Assembly (NCBI GenBank): GCA_942159475.1
Contig: OW804098.1
Span: 119,313,374 to 119,377,373, forward strand
Reading direction: 5' to 3'
DNA from: Sthenelais limicola
Taxonomy: Eukaryota > Annelida > Polychaeta > Phyllodocida > Sigalionidae
Length of the DNA stretch: 64,000 nucleotides
The stretch's first letter is position 1. Every line of letters starts with the position of its first letter. Below, one piece after another: positions 11,507-21,832 of the stretch. The notes below the pieces were generated by a model. The model was not told where the DNA came from. It made no database searches and saw nothing but the letters and a program-made list of their open reading frames with translations. Both the position numbers and the translations under genes were made by a program.

Positions 11507-11741
11507 TGGGTCAGATTTTTCGGAAAATGTACAATTGGCAGCTGTACACCTGTAGTAAATTCTGTTAAATTAGGCTGTAATTTGGTTAATACTGGGTAAA
11601 TTCGAGTATATTTGGCATTGCATTGATTCTAGCAATATGTTTGATTAGGTTGAACTGTATTTTAAACTTTCTTTTGTCTGAAATCTGGGTTATTTGAGAG
11701 GATTGGTCAAGGTGAATTGTACATTTTCTGAAAACGTGACC
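11507..11741 (+). mobile_element. MITE-A copy, subfamily 1
   Basis: It lies 15 bp after the H1 element. Left terminus GGGTCAGATTTTTCGGAAAA, right ACATTTTCTGAAAACGTGACC. Subfamily-1 marks are TCGAGTATATTTGGCATTGC and TAGGTTGAACTGTATTTT. Confidence 0.82.
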
Positions 11742-12219
11742 AAAATGTTAAATACCGAGTACATCTGAATATATTTGGCCCTGCGTTGATTCAAATCATC
11801 TGTTTCTGAATAAATCCTGAACTATAATATGGACTTCTTTGTATTACAATTGATATATTGGAGAGGATTTTAAAAAAGGCTGATACCAGTACAGAGTTTA
11901 ATCAATCATTCACTGAAAATAGTTGTTGCCAGTATGGTAGTGTGCTTTAGAATTGGTTGCCATGGCAAAATGTGGCCCTAGGGGCAGTGGTGAATGTCAT
12001 GAATCATACCTGGAGAGCTTGAAAATATTCCTAATGCTCACACTCCATTTTTGTTCATGAGATATGTTGTGTTTTGTATTGTATTGGGATTATTTTCGAA
12101 GTAGGAGCTTTTATCATTCCTTTCCTAGAATAAATATAGTAGCCCTGTGAGGTGTGAATGCCCGTAGGCTTGATTGATTGGCAGTGCTCTTTCGATTTTA
12201 GATGCAAAGTGCAATTACA

Positions 12220-12285
12220 ACTCAAGTTACAAACGCCGCAAAAAATGGATTTTGAGATATCATCATATATCATCAAACTTTGTAT
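12220..12285 (+). mobile_element. MITE-B left-end fragment
   Basis: Altered start (CAAGTTACAAACGCCGCAAA) followed by AAATGGATTTTGAGATATCA, as in intact copies; the rest is missing. Confidence 0.45.
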
Positions 12286-12299
12286 TGTTAGGTTCGGTT

Positions 12300-12345
12300 A
12301 ATATCGCCGTCATTGATGACGTCAGACCAATTGATGACGTCAACG
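12300..12345. promoter_or_regulatory. Two full CRE palindromes 18 bp apart
   Basis: TGACGTCA at 12317-12324 and again at 12335-12342, each inside ATTGATGACGTCA. TGACGTCA is the consensus CREB/ATF bZIP site. No neighbouring gene is recognisable, so function is unknown. Confidence 0.5.
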
Positions 12346-12424
12346 CTTCTGTATTACACACCTACAGAAATGAACAAACTATTAAATGGGCGTATTCTTC
12401 CTGCTCGAAATGATATACAAATAG

Positions 12425-12615
12425 TTGGCAACATTTTTTCCAAAATTACAAGAATGTTTTCACCAACATCATAGCTATTATGTATGATCTATGAAAACCA
12501 AATGCATGATGGGAAAGATGAAGGCTTTTTTCATGGCGACATGTATACCACATGGCTATTGACACTAGAGCATTGATAACGAGTCCATGATGAACATGGC
12601 ATGTTTTCTATATGT
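12425..12615 (+). mobile_element. MITE-C internal fragment
   Basis: Shares with full MITE-C copies the strings AATTACAAGAATGTTTTCAC, GATCTATGAAAACCAAATGC, ATGATGGGAAAGATG and GAACATGGCATGTTTTCTAT. Both termini are lost. Confidence 0.65.
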
Positions 12616-12773
12616 TTCTATATATGTTTTCTAAATAACTAAAATACCTGGCAATGGGTGTCCCCATCTATGACAATCATAGCTCTTCATGGGGGTCACA
12701 TCCATACTATCTTTTAATATTTAGAGACATGCTAATACTATAACATTATCTAGCAAATAAACTAAAACTGTTA

Positions 12774-13210
12774 TGGTGCATTTCCACTGGATTGCTTGTA
12801 TCTGCTTTCATGGCCTGCTCTTGCCTCACTTCTTTATAGTGTAATTTTCATTCGCTCTATGTCCGCTTTTATTTTTAGTGCAATACAAGCACAGAGCGAT
12901 TCTACTGGTTAGCTTGTTTCCTTATGAAATCAATGGTAAATTACTTGGGCTGCTCTCATTGCACTCTTGGACCACTACTTAAACAGGCAGGAAGAGCATC
13001 ATGTAGTTGTGCTCATATCAAACACAACAGATATGAGCGCAGCATCAAAAAGAAACACCAACATCATATTTTAGGTGCATATAGAAAGCCTATCAACCAA
13101 TCTCAATGGACTGCTCTGGTTTCGCTCTAACTTTTCTTGTTATGCGCTCAGGAAAGATTAAAGAGCGGACCAAGAGCGGACCAAAAGAGCGATCCAGTGG
13201 AATCACACCT
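12774..13210. mobile_element. H3 Harbinger-like element
   Basis: Ends TGGTGCATTTCCACTGGATT and, inverted, GATCCAGTGGAATCACACCT, with TTA on each side. The right arm holds tandem GAGCGGACCA repeats (about 13160-13195) and scattered GAGCGA strings, parallel to the short direct repeats in H1. Both arms are diverged; no transposase was seen. Confidence 0.7.
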
Positions 13211-13607
13211 TTAGCAGTTGCAAGATGTGGACTTATACATGCTCTCATGCTCTCAGATTTTATATATCGCGCCTGATTTTATCTGAACCAGAATAAGTTT
13301 CTCCGATAGCGAGCTCCTTAATGAATGTGATCTAGTAAAAAATCAAAGATGGAGACAGTTATAAACTACACAATAACGAGACTGTTTTTTCTTATTCCTG
13401 GAAAGATCAAAGAAATCGTATAAATGGAATGTCTCTTATTCTCTGGGTCTCTTTATGTGTGAGAGAGCAGACATCGTGAGGCATTAAATAATACGGATGC
13501 TTTTAGTATCGGAGTAATGGGTTAGGTCTCCAGATTATGTGCATTACTCCCTGATGAAAGGAGGATTAACTGCAGTTTCGTAGGATTGCATGCAAGTCAG
13601 CAGCATA

Positions 13608-13832
13608 TGGGTCAGATTTTCAGAAAATGTACAATCGGCATCTGTAAACATTTAGTGTATTTTGCTCAATTAAGCTGCAATTTGGTCAATACTAGGTAAA
13701 TCCGAGTATATTTGGCATTGCATTGATTCTCGCAATCTGTTTGGTTAGGTTAACTGTATTTTGACCTTTATTTTTGTCTGAAATTTGGGTTATTGGCGAA
13801 GGTGAATGGAACATTTTCTGAAAATTTGACCC
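13608..13832 (+). mobile_element. MITE-A copy, subfamily 1
   Basis: Left GGGTCAGATTTTCAGAAAAT, right ending GAAAATTTGACCC, with a small deletion before GGCGAAGGTGAATGG. Confidence 0.85.
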
Positions 13833-14257
13833 ATGTATTCGGTTTGCTGCCATGCAAACACCCTCCCCCTCTTTTTGCCATGCTGTTATATCTTACATAG
13901 GATCTCACTTACACGCCGGTGGGAGGTGGCGAGCTTTTAGGAACAGCCATTTGTTCTACTTCCAGTGAAAAGTTTTGTTTCACGGAAACCTTGGCCGTTG
14001 TTTGTGCTACTTCTTTAGCCCCTACATACAGCATTCATTAAATGAAACTAGATTCTGAAAGGGGATAGTTTAGTCTACAATAATTGTAAATCCCATTGTT
14101 CTGTAACAATAAGTTTTTACTAAAGTCTAAGATCTGTCAACTGTTGATTTTCTTTGTAAATATGTTGTACTTGTATTCTTATATCACCGTGAAGTAAAAG
14201 TAGAACACCAACTCGTAGATATTATTGGCAATATGATTGCATGGGTTCTCCATTACT

Positions 14258-14307
14258 TGCGAGGGTTTCTGAATGTGAATTGTGTATTTTCTGGAAATCT
14301 CACCCAT
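14258..14307 (+). mobile_element. MITE-A right-end fragment
   Basis: GAGGGTTTCTGAATGTGAAT, GTGTATTTTCTGG and a CTCACCC terminus. It resembles the 8.8 kb fragment more than the full copies, hinting at a separate truncated lineage. Confidence 0.5.
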
Positions 14308-14451
14308 ATGCAGGCCTATTGTGGGGACGGTATGCCTGAAATCAGCTTAATACAGTTAGACTAATTGTTTGCCATTGTGTCAAGGAGTCAAGGAGCTCAG
14401 ACATACAGGTAGAAGTCAATGGGCAGTTAGCCCGCATGACACACAGTGTGT

Positions 14452-14652
14452 GGGTCAGACCGTCAGACAATGTACAGTTGGCAGCTCTACACATTTAGTA
14501 ATATCTGGTAATTTAGACTGAAAAATGATGAATACCGGGTACATCTGATTATATTTGGTATGGCATTGATTTAAAGTGTCTGTTTGCCTATGTTAAACTG
14601 CATGTCGAAGCTAGTTTCTGTCTAATATGTGGGTTATTTGAGAGGATTGGTA
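14452..14652 (+). mobile_element. MITE-A copy truncated at the right
   Basis: Starts GGGTCAGACCGTCAGACAAT and follows the subfamily-2 interior to GAGAGGATTGG, where it is replaced by a G-rich stretch (GGAGGGGGGGGTAGGG) and the right terminus is missing. Confidence 0.7.
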
Positions 14653-14930
14653 AACTCCAAGGGAAGGGAGGGGGGGGTAGGGCAGGAACTATGTGATTGG
14701 TTATCACATAGTAATAAGAGATATCATCATATTTGAAAAGATCACATCCAGAAAGCATGCATACTTAAAGCTTGCAAGGTAGCACATTATAGCCAGACTG
14801 TTGATTGTGCATTTTTGAAAATCAACTTGTTGACAACCATTTCCTCCAAGATAATTAAGCAACACTTTTATCTTAATTGACAGTCTGGAAATGTTGGCAC
14901 ATTTTACGTGTTTATCTCCTCACGCGAATT

Positions 14931-15164
14931 GGGTCAGATTTCCAGAAAATGTACAATTGGCAGCTCTACAAATTCAGGAAATCTTGCTAAATTAGGCTGA
15001 AAATGGTGAATCCCGGGTACATCTGAGTACAATTGGTATCGCATTGATTTAAAGTATCGGTTTTGTTATGGTAAACTGCATTTTGAACTGCATTTCTGTC
15101 TTAAATGTGGGTTATTTGAGAGAATTGGTGAAGGTGAATTATACATTTTCTGAAGATCCGACCC
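14931..15164 (+). mobile_element. MITE-A copy, subfamily 2
   Basis: GGGTCAGATTTCCAGAAAAT to GAAGATCCGACCC. Flanks read AATT on both sides, a clear candidate 4 bp target duplication. Confidence 0.88.
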
Positions 15165-15463
15165 AATTATTCTGTCAGCAGAAGATTTGTATCAGTTCAC
15201 CATTGATTTAATTTGTAATTAAAGTTTGCTGATTAGAAAATCAATCCCCCAGTTCATGTTCTGTGGTCAACGACAACCGTGTTACTAGGACACAATCCAG
15301 CCTATATCAATAGTAATTACCACATGTGCTGCTTGTCGGTATCGTGTAATAGTTACTGAGATCCTACTGTAACAGAGATAATATTTGTCAGCGAGCGATG
15401 TAGACATACAGAGAAAGATAGCAACAGATTGTGACACGGTGCGTGTAAGGGCCCGTTGTACAT

Positions 15464-15694
15464 GGTCAGATTTTCAGAAAATGTACAATTGGCAGCTCTA
15501 CACATTATGCAATTTCTGCTAAATTAGGCTGCAATTGGGTCAATACTAGGTAAATTTGAGTATATTTGGCATTGCATTGATTCTAACAATCTGTTTTATT
15601 AGGTTGAACTGTATTTTGAACCTTATTTTTGTCTGAAATGTGGGTTATTTGAGAGGAGTAGTGAAGACGAATTGTACATTTTCTGAAAATCTGA
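15464..15694 (+). mobile_element. MITE-A copy abutting a pogo-like element
   Basis: Starts TGGTCAGATTTTCAGAAAAT and ends GAAAATCTGA, where the terminal CCC is replaced by the start of the next element. Interior is subfamily 1. Confidence 0.82.
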
Positions 15695-15698
15695 TGTA

Positions 15699-15986
15699 CA
15701 GTGGAACCTCTCTATTGAGACTACCATTGGGACTGAACGATTTGTGACCTATAGCGAGGTAGTCTCGTTAGAGGGGCTGTTCTAATAAGAGGAAAGCAAT
15801 TCGGGACTGAGAGAAACCGGTCTTGATAGAGAGGTGGTCTGTATAGAGGGTGTAATAACAACACCCCTCCTACCATCATGCATATCCATATTGTATACTA
15901 TCCTAAGTGGACTCATGTTTCATCATCTACTTCCATCACTGCAAGGTGAGATCTTTACAAGGGGAGATCATTGCGAGGTTTCACTG
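15699..15986. mobile_element. Pogo/Tc1-like MITE with TA target
   Basis: Begins CAGTGGAACCTCTCTATTGA and ends GCGAGGTTTCACTG, flanked by TA. Repeated GAGGTAGTCTCGTTAGAGG and GAGAGGTGGTCTGTATAGAG motifs fill the left part. These ends are the general type of pogo/mariner-class miniature elements. Non-coding. Confidence 0.7.
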
Positions 15987-16139
15987 TACAATACAATCAT
16001 GTATTAAGGTTGAAATCTCAGCTATTATGATAAACAGGATCATACCAAACTCACTCACATTAAGACTTAAAGTCTCAATCATCAATATTCTGCTACTGCT
16101 ATGTATGTTTAAATACGAGAATTCCAAGTTGGATCGTAC

Positions 16140-16270
16140 ATGAGAAAATGGCCGCCAGTGAGCGATAATAAGTGAAGCTTGCGCAGGACAGGATTTGGGC
16201 GAGTCCTCCAAATATAAATGCGAGCATTTGTGAAGCCCTGTAGCAAAAGCAGCAGGACAAAATCCTCCGA
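16140..16270. repeat. Dispersed repeat paired with 33.18-33.32 kb
   Basis: GTGAGCGATAATAAGTGAAG occurs exactly in both places and is followed by a similar ~110 bp (AGCAGGA, AATATAAATG/AATTTATATATGG, GTAGCAAAA/GTGCAGCAAAA). Family unknown. Confidence 0.6.
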
Positions 16271-16391
16271 ATCTTGTGATGAGTGAGTGATGAGTTAACA
16301 ATAATTTGGGAAAAAAGGAATAAAGGGTGGTCTACACTGGCTGCGATAAGCTCTACGGTAAGCTCTGTGGTTAGCCTTGCGATGGTGTTTT

Positions 16392-16568
16392 GGGTCAGAT
16401 CACTAGAAAATGTACAATTCACCTGATACTTTACAAAACTGATACTTTAAATCAATGCAATACCAAATATACTCAGATATACCCGGTATTCATCATTTTT
16501 CAGCCTAATTTAACAAAATTGTCTAAATGTGTAGAGCAGCCAATTGTACATTTCCTGACGATCTGACC
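16392..16568 (-). mobile_element. MITE-A copy nested in the foldback arm
   Basis: Starts GGGTCAGATCACTAGAAAAT and ends CATTTCCTGACGATCTGACC. It splits the H1 string GCGATGGTG, which resumes after the insertion, so it arrived after the larger element. Shorter than usual by an internal deletion. Confidence 0.85.
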
Positions 16569-16617
16569 ATTGTGATGGTGAGAAGTGGTGAGGTCCTGCC
16601 TACATGTACGGAAGCCC

Positions 16618-16872
16618 ATCGCTGCCATCTCGCCTCTCGCCTCTCACCTCTCGCCTCTCGCCTCTCGCATCTCGCCTCTCGCATCTCACTTTTGAATTCT
16701 CGCCTCTCACCTTCTAAGTCTCACCTCTCACCTTCTAAGTCTCGCCTCTCACCTTCTAAGTCTCGCCTCTCGCCTCTCGTGTCTCGCCTCTCGCCTCTCG
16801 CCTCTCGTGTCTCGCCTCTCGTGTCTCGCCTCTCGTGTCTCGCCTCTCGTGTCTCGCCTCTCGTGTCTCGCC
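16618..16872. repeat. CTCGCCTCTCGC minisatellite (left foldback arm)
   Basis: Tandem CTCGCCT/CTCGTGT/CTCACCT heptamer-like units with TTCTAAGT interruptions. It is the reverse complement of the GAGAGGCGAGAGGCG array at 18340-18455. Confidence 0.9.
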
Positions 16873-16947
16873 TTCCGTTTCCCACATAGTAGATCCATTT
16901 TTTCAATGAGACTGAACTTATAATGGCAGACTTCCTTGACTCTAGGT

Positions 16948-17418
16948 ATGAGGGTGAGAAGGAGAGGGAGGGTGAGAGGGAGAGGTAGGGTGAGAGGGAG
17001 AGGGAGAAGGAGGGGGAGAGCGAGAGGGAGGGGGAGAGGGAGAGGTAGGGTGAGAGGAGAAGGGAGGGTAAGAAGGAGAGGTAGGGTAAGAAGGAGAGGT
17101 AGGGTGAGAGGGAGAGGGAGGTTGAGAGGGAGAGGTAGGGTGAGAGGGAGAGGTAGGGTGAGAGGGAGAGGTAGGGTGAGAGGGAGAGGGAGGGTGAGAG
17201 GTAGGGTGAGAGGGAGAGTGAGAGGGAGGGTGAGCAGAAGAGGTAGGGTGAGAGGGAAAGGGAGGGTGAGAAGGACAGGTAGGGTGAGAGGGAGGGTGAG
17301 AGGGAGAGGTAGGGTGAGAGGGAAAGGGAGGGTGAGAAGGACAGGTAGGGTGAGAGGGAGGGTGAGAGGGAGAGGTAGGGTGAGAGGGAAAGGGAGGGTG
17401 AGCAGGAGAAGGAGGGTC
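16948..17418. repeat. Purine-only minisatellite, GGTAGGGTGAGAGGGAGA
   Basis: About 470 bp of nearly pure A/G (plus T in GGTAGGGTGAG) built from 6-18 bp units, with 66 bp higher-order copies (GGGAAAGGGAGGGTGAGAAG at about 17253, 17319 and 17385). Open frames on both strands are artefacts. Mirror-symmetric purine tracts like this can form triplexes. Confidence 0.92.
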
Positions 17419-17479
17419 ATTGTCATCATTGGTACATATGTCTTCTTTGGGACATAACAACATCAATATTCAATACCAA

Positions 17480-17605
17480 AATATCTAACAAACCGCCGCC
17501 TACCCAATCCAGTCGCCCACCCCCTCCAGCTGCCCCTACCCCACTACCGCCTCCCCCTCTCCTGCCTCCCCGTCTCCCCACCCCCCACTCCCGCCCTCCC
17601 TCATA
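17480..17605. repeat. C-rich low-complexity tract
   Basis: CCGCCTACCC, CCACCCCCTCC and CCTGCCTCCCCGTCTCCCC strings. It follows the purine block closely and has the opposite strand bias. Confidence 0.8.
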
Positions 17606-17629
17606 TTTCCATATCTCCCAGTCTCAATT

Positions 17630-17702
17630 TTAAGTTTGATGAATGAAAATATGGGAAATAAACAGTATATCATTGTGACTCATTTCCCTGTAACACATCA
17701 AT
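17630..17702 (+). mobile_element. MITE-B right-end fragment
   Basis: TTTTAAGTTTGATGAATGAAA followed by TTGTGACTCATTTCCCTGTA and ACACATCA. Confidence 0.5.
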
Positions 17703-17865
17703 ATAAACTCGAAGGTATGCAAGGAATTAGACTATTGAATTGGAAACATTATTCAGTGGAACTAATATTTCCTCTCATTAGGGGAAAGGTGAGAGGGGAG
17801 AGTTGAGGGACGAGAGGTGAGAGATATCACTCCTGGGCCAAAAAACTGGTATGAAAGACAGAGAA

Positions 17866-17912
17866 GAGGGAGAGAGGGAGAGAGGGAGAGAGGGAGAGAG
17901 GGAGAGAGGGAA
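17866..17912. repeat. (GGGAGAGA)n microsatellite
   Basis: Six clean GAGAGGGA units between 17866 and 17912. Confidence 0.9.
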
Positions 17913-18012
17913 GTATATATGGGGAGAGAGGGTGACCGTCCTACATGCAGAGGAGTGGGAGAGTGAAGAAGAGGGTTAAAATACAATTGTAATTCAAAAT
18001 TCTATTTTTGTG

Positions 18013-18194
18013 CCCTGTATGTAACTCGTTTTCCAGTAACACATCATCATTTTTTCTATAATTGTTTAAGATATTATTATGACTCATTATCCTGAAACGC
18101 ATCCCCTGTATGTAACTCGTTTTCCAGTAACACATCATCATTTTTTCTATAATTGTTTAAGATATTATTATGACTCGTTATCCTGAAATGCATC
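18013..18194. repeat. 91 bp tandem duplication of MITE-B ends
   Basis: CCCTGTATGTAACTCGTTTT starts at 18013 and again at 18104. Each unit contains two MITE-B-like right termini (AACTCGTTTTCCAGTAACAC and GACTCATTATCCTGAAACGC), so a double-ended relic has itself been duplicated. Confidence 0.85.
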
Positions 18195-18989
18195 CTTTAT
18201 TTACTAATAAAAAGCAAGGACACAATGTAGGCCTACCATGCCACCATGCCACATGTGATTGAAGTGCCACATGTGGGGAATTCCCCTAGTTCCAGTTCCC
18301 TTGGTAAAAGGTGGAATCTCCACTATGCAGATGGAAAACGTGGTGAGATGCGAGAGGCGAGAGGCGAGAGGCGAGAGGCGAGAGGCGAGATTTAAAAAGT
18401 GAGATGCGAGAGGCGAGAGGCGAGAGGCGAGAGGTGAGAGGCGAGAGGTGAGATGGCAGCGATGGGCTTCCGTATTCATGGCCAGTGATCCATGTAGGCA
18501 GGACCATGTCACTCCTCTCCACCTACAGAACCAGCACAAACCATCGCAAGGCTTACCGCAGAGCTTACCACAGCCAGTGGAAACCCCCCTTAAATGATAC
18601 TGCCTAGTTGGTGAGATATACTATCCATGATAGCATCTATATTATTGGTACTTTAGCTGGTAGATGGCTAATGATCTGCCTCTAAATATAGACCTAACTT
18701 TACCCGGGCGTCTAACATCATTTACTACTGCTAGTATTCTATAGGGCACTCTATATAATGTCATTAGTTGGTGAGAAGGACATTCAGATGTGTGGGTCCT
18801 CAATCATACAGCTCCCCCCCCCACACACACACACACTCACACCTCCTCTACCACCCTGGAATATGAGAATTTGTTCATTTACCTTTTTTTTTAAAAAAAC
18901 AAGTACTAAGTTAAGAAATTATCAAGTTAAGTTTGGTTTATCTATTTAATATTACAATTAGTGTCAACTTAATTTATGTACATAAAAAA

Positions 18990-19110
18990 AAGTTGGTGGT
19001 AAAACAAAAGTTGGTTGAAAAAAAGTTGGTCGAAAAAAAATTGTCGTTAAAAAAAAATTTGGTCGGAAAAAAATTGTTAAAAAAAGTTGGTCGTTAAAAA
19101 AGGTTGGCTA
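18990..19110. repeat. A-rich degenerate repeat, AAAAAAGTTGGTCG
   Basis: Six to seven units of roughly 15-18 bp combining an A-run with GTTGGTSG or TTGTCGTT. Confidence 0.75.
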
Positions 19111-19202
19111 TGGCTGAAAAACAAAAAAACAAATATTATGAACACATGTCCTAGACATGTAATATATATGTTTCATTGTCAAAAGCGGCAAATCTTTATA
19201 TA

Positions 19203-19437
19203 GGTCAGATTTTCAGAAAATATACAATTGGCAGCTACACACATACAGTGAATTCTGCTAAATTAGGGTGCAATTTGGTTTAACACTAGGTAAATTCGAG
19301 TATATTCAGCATTGCATTGATTCTACCAATCTGTTTGGTTAAGTTAAACTGTATTTTGGACTTGATTTTCGTCTGAAATGTGGGGTATTAGAGATAATTG
19401 GTGAAGGTGAATTGTACATTTTCTGAAAATCTGACCC
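19203..19437 (+). mobile_element. MITE-A copy, subfamily 1
   Basis: GGTCAGATTTTCAGAAAATA to GAAAATCTGACCC; flanks ATATA and ATATG support the 4 bp target. Confidence 0.87.
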
Positions 19438-19547
19438 ATATGACAAATTTTTATCTAAACTACATCGAAATACCTCTTACGTTAATCCTTCAATCCTTTT
19501 ACATTCATAACAATACATAGTATGCATATATGCATAGTACATACAAC

Positions 19548-19735
19548 CTCAATGTCGGTACAAGTCGCACTCCAAGCCTTTGGGATGTTGTGCGATTTGT
19601 CCGTCTGTCTTGATCCAATACACTTATATTTAAGACACACCAAATATGAGAACATTACCACAAAGAGATCTTGTGAAAATATCACATTGGTAAATATCAA
19701 TTTTTGCTACTTGTGACTCATTTTCCTGAAACATA
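19548..19735. mobile_element. MITE-B-related right half with central hairpin
   Basis: Hairpin arms around AAGTCGCACTCCAA and TTGTGCGATTTGTCC (about 19563-19605), then the usual path to GTGACTCATTTTCCTGAAAC at the right end. The same hairpin family lies at 60.09-60.19 kb in an element also containing a MITE-A. Confidence 0.6.
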
Positions 19736-19736
19736 T

Positions 19737-20157
19737 GTGATGTGTTTCAGGAAAATGAGTCATAAGTCACAAAAAATGGATTTTGAGATTCCATTATATC
19801 TAAAAAGATGAGATCAAGCCGTTTCCAATGATAGTAAACAGTCTAATAATCTGATAAGTATTTCTAGATTTTAAGTTTGATATTTTTATTTTGGAAAAAA
19901 ATAGAGTTAGCAATATTTATGGGGGGGGGGGGAGAGTAAACAGTATAAAATAAATAAAGTAACTAAATATAGTCCATATAAGGACCTTTAAAACGAAAGG
20001 ATATATTGCATAGATTGTCCTGAAATTTGATACATCGGTTGATATAGCTATAAGTGATCAACCCTCCAAAAATTAGAACATTCCAATATTGTGGGAAAAA
20101 ACACTTTGAAAAATATAAATTTTGCGACTTATGACTCATTTTCTCGAGACACATCGC
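19737..20157. mobile_element. MITE-B copy
   Basis: Full length: starts GTGATGTGTTTCAGGAAAAT directly after the preceding right end, and ends GACTCATTTTCTCGAGACAC. Contains a G12 run near 19920. Confidence 0.88.
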
Positions 20158-20254
20158 AAATATAAGAACATTACCACAAAGAGATCGTGTGAATATATCA
20201 CTTTGAAAAATATCAATTTTTGCGATTTGTGACTCATTTTCCTGAAACACATCA
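20158..20254 (+). mobile_element. Extra MITE-B right end
   Basis: A second right-end segment (ACCACAAAGAGATCGTGTGA to GACTCATTTTCCTGAAACAC) follows the full copy. The 19.5-20.25 kb tract is therefore three MITE-B pieces end to end. Confidence 0.75.
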
Positions 20255-20300
20255 GCTTTTAAGTTAGAGTTTTAAGTTTAAGTTTAGTAGGATACCTTAT

Positions 20301-20535
20301 GAGTAAGATTTTCAGAAAATGTACAATTGGGAGCTGTGCACATTTAGTAAATTCTGCTAAATTAGACTGCAATTTGGCCAATTCTAGGTAAATTCGAGTA
20401 TATTCGGCATTTCATTGATTCTGGCAATCTGTTTGGTTAGATTAAACTGTATTTTAAACTTTATTTTTGTCTGAAATTTGGGTTATTTGAGAAGATTGGC
20501 GAAGTTGAATTGTGCATTTTCTGAAAACCTGACCC
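20301..20535 (+). mobile_element. MITE-A copy, subfamily 1
   Basis: GAGTAAGATTTTCAGAAAAT to GAAAACCTGACCC, flanked by TTAT on both sides. Confidence 0.87.
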
Positions 20536-20979
20536 TTATGCAACCAACCCTTGGAACCAATTTCCATGATCAAGCTTTTAAGCACCTGGGCCCCTGAGGG
20601 GATGATCACTCAGCTGCCTATATATCCATCCCACGCTAATTACCTTGCTAATTAGATTTTAATAGGTTTTAATAGAAGATCTTACCTCCGGTAAGCCAGG
20701 AATAATTAGAAATTATTCCTCTTAGCTGACAATTAATCTTGACTTGTAAATTGCTTCGTGTTTTTCTTACTCATAATGACTGCATGTTTTATAACTGTTT
20801 AATTTAAAAGTGTCCCCTAGGGATTGTTGATTGGAGTGTTGGAAAAGAATAGGGGATTTGTATTGATGTCATTGTGGATTCAGGTCATAAAGGTGTCATA
20901 TATAGGTTGCATTGCATTGTAGTTAATATAGAAAACACATCTTAATAGATTACCAATACACAGTAGGTAAACATCCACC

Positions 20980-21168
20980 ATAGGATGACCTTCAAAATGC
21001 AAGGATATATTTAATGTACCATCTTAAAAAATGGTACCTAATTTAGTACAAATTAACGCGCTGAGCCCTTCAAGAATGAGAATATTCCAACAAACAAAGA
21101 TCTTGTGAATAAATCACTTTGGAAAATATCAATTTTGCGAATTGAAACTAATTTTCCTGAAACATATA
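20980..21168 (+). mobile_element. MITE-B right-half fragment
   Basis: GATGACCTTCAAAATGCAAG, then CAAAGATCTTGTGAATAAAT and ATCAATTTTGCGAATTGAAA, ending TTTTCCTGAAACATAT. Confidence 0.6.
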
Positions 21169-21185
21169 TTACAGTTGGGCTACAC

Positions 21186-21504
21186 GGGTCAAATGTTAAG
21201 AAAATGCACAATCTACATTTCTACACATCTCTCAAATTCTGCTAAGATAGAGTGAAAAATGGTAAATACTGAATATATATGAGTATATTCTATATTCTAT
21301 TCATTCAATATTTTTTTTTAATTTTTAGAGACTTACCATGGAAGTTGAATTAAAATTTATATTTTTATGAGCAACACATAGGGTTGCGGGAGTAAAACTG
21401 TCTGGTTACATTGAACTGCATTTTGAACCTGATTTTTGTCAGAATTTTAGGTTATTTGAGAGGATTAGCGATGGCCAATTATACATTTTCTGGCGACTTG
21501 ACCC
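21186..21504 (+). mobile_element. MITE-A copy, subfamily 3, with insert
   Basis: CGGGTCAAATGTTAAGAAAA to TCTGGCGACTTGACCC, flanked by ACA. About 85 bp of unrelated sequence (roughly 21315-21400, starting with a T-run) interrupts the interior. Confidence 0.75.
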
Positions 21505-21614
21505 ACAAGATTTACTACGTTTGTTGTAGACTTAATGTCGATTCCTGGATAAAACCATTGAAACAAACACAAACAAATGCTGATCAAGTTACAAGCTTTC
21601 ATACACTCGTATTT

Positions 21615-21832
21615 GGGTCAGATCCTCAGAATATGTACAATTCGCCTTCACCAACCAGAATTTCAGACGAAAATAAAGTTCAAAATGCAGTTCAACTTAA
21701 CCCAACCGATTGCTAGAACCAATGCAATGCCAAATATACTCGAATTTACATAATATTGATCATTTTTCAGTCTAATTTAGCAGAATTTAAAAGATGTATA
21801 CAGCTGCCAATTGTACATTTTCTGAAAATCTG
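21615..21832 (-). mobile_element. MITE-A copy, subfamily 1
   Basis: GGGTCAGATCCTCAGAATAT to CATTTTCTGAAAATCTGC; interior reads in the complementary sense (CAGACGAAAATAAAGTTCAA). Confidence 0.83.

Larger units (their letters stand above)
16324..18590. mobile_element. Foldback-like H1 composite element, 2.27 kb
   Basis: The left end AGGGTGGTCTACACTGGCTG and inverted right end CAGCCAGTGGAAACCCCCCT match H1, with TAA flanks. Both arms continue with the H1 body, then an identical CGGAAGCCCATCGCTGCCAT segment, then an array of CTCGCCTCTCGC-type minisatellite (16625-16870 left; reverse complement at 18340-18455 right), each also containing a GCATCTCACTTTT variant. Arms made of a terminus plus internal tandem repeats are the hallmark of foldback elements. 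A MITE-A copy interrupts the left arm. The ~1.45 kb loop holds purine-rich, C-rich and MITE-B-derived DNA and no convincing gene. Confidence 0.78.

Noticed and set aside
16936..17466. Arg/Gly-rich and Pro/Ser/Leu-rich frames on both strands
   Set aside because: They are translations of a purine satellite; several overlapping frames on both strands are equally open, which is expected of low-complexity DNA.
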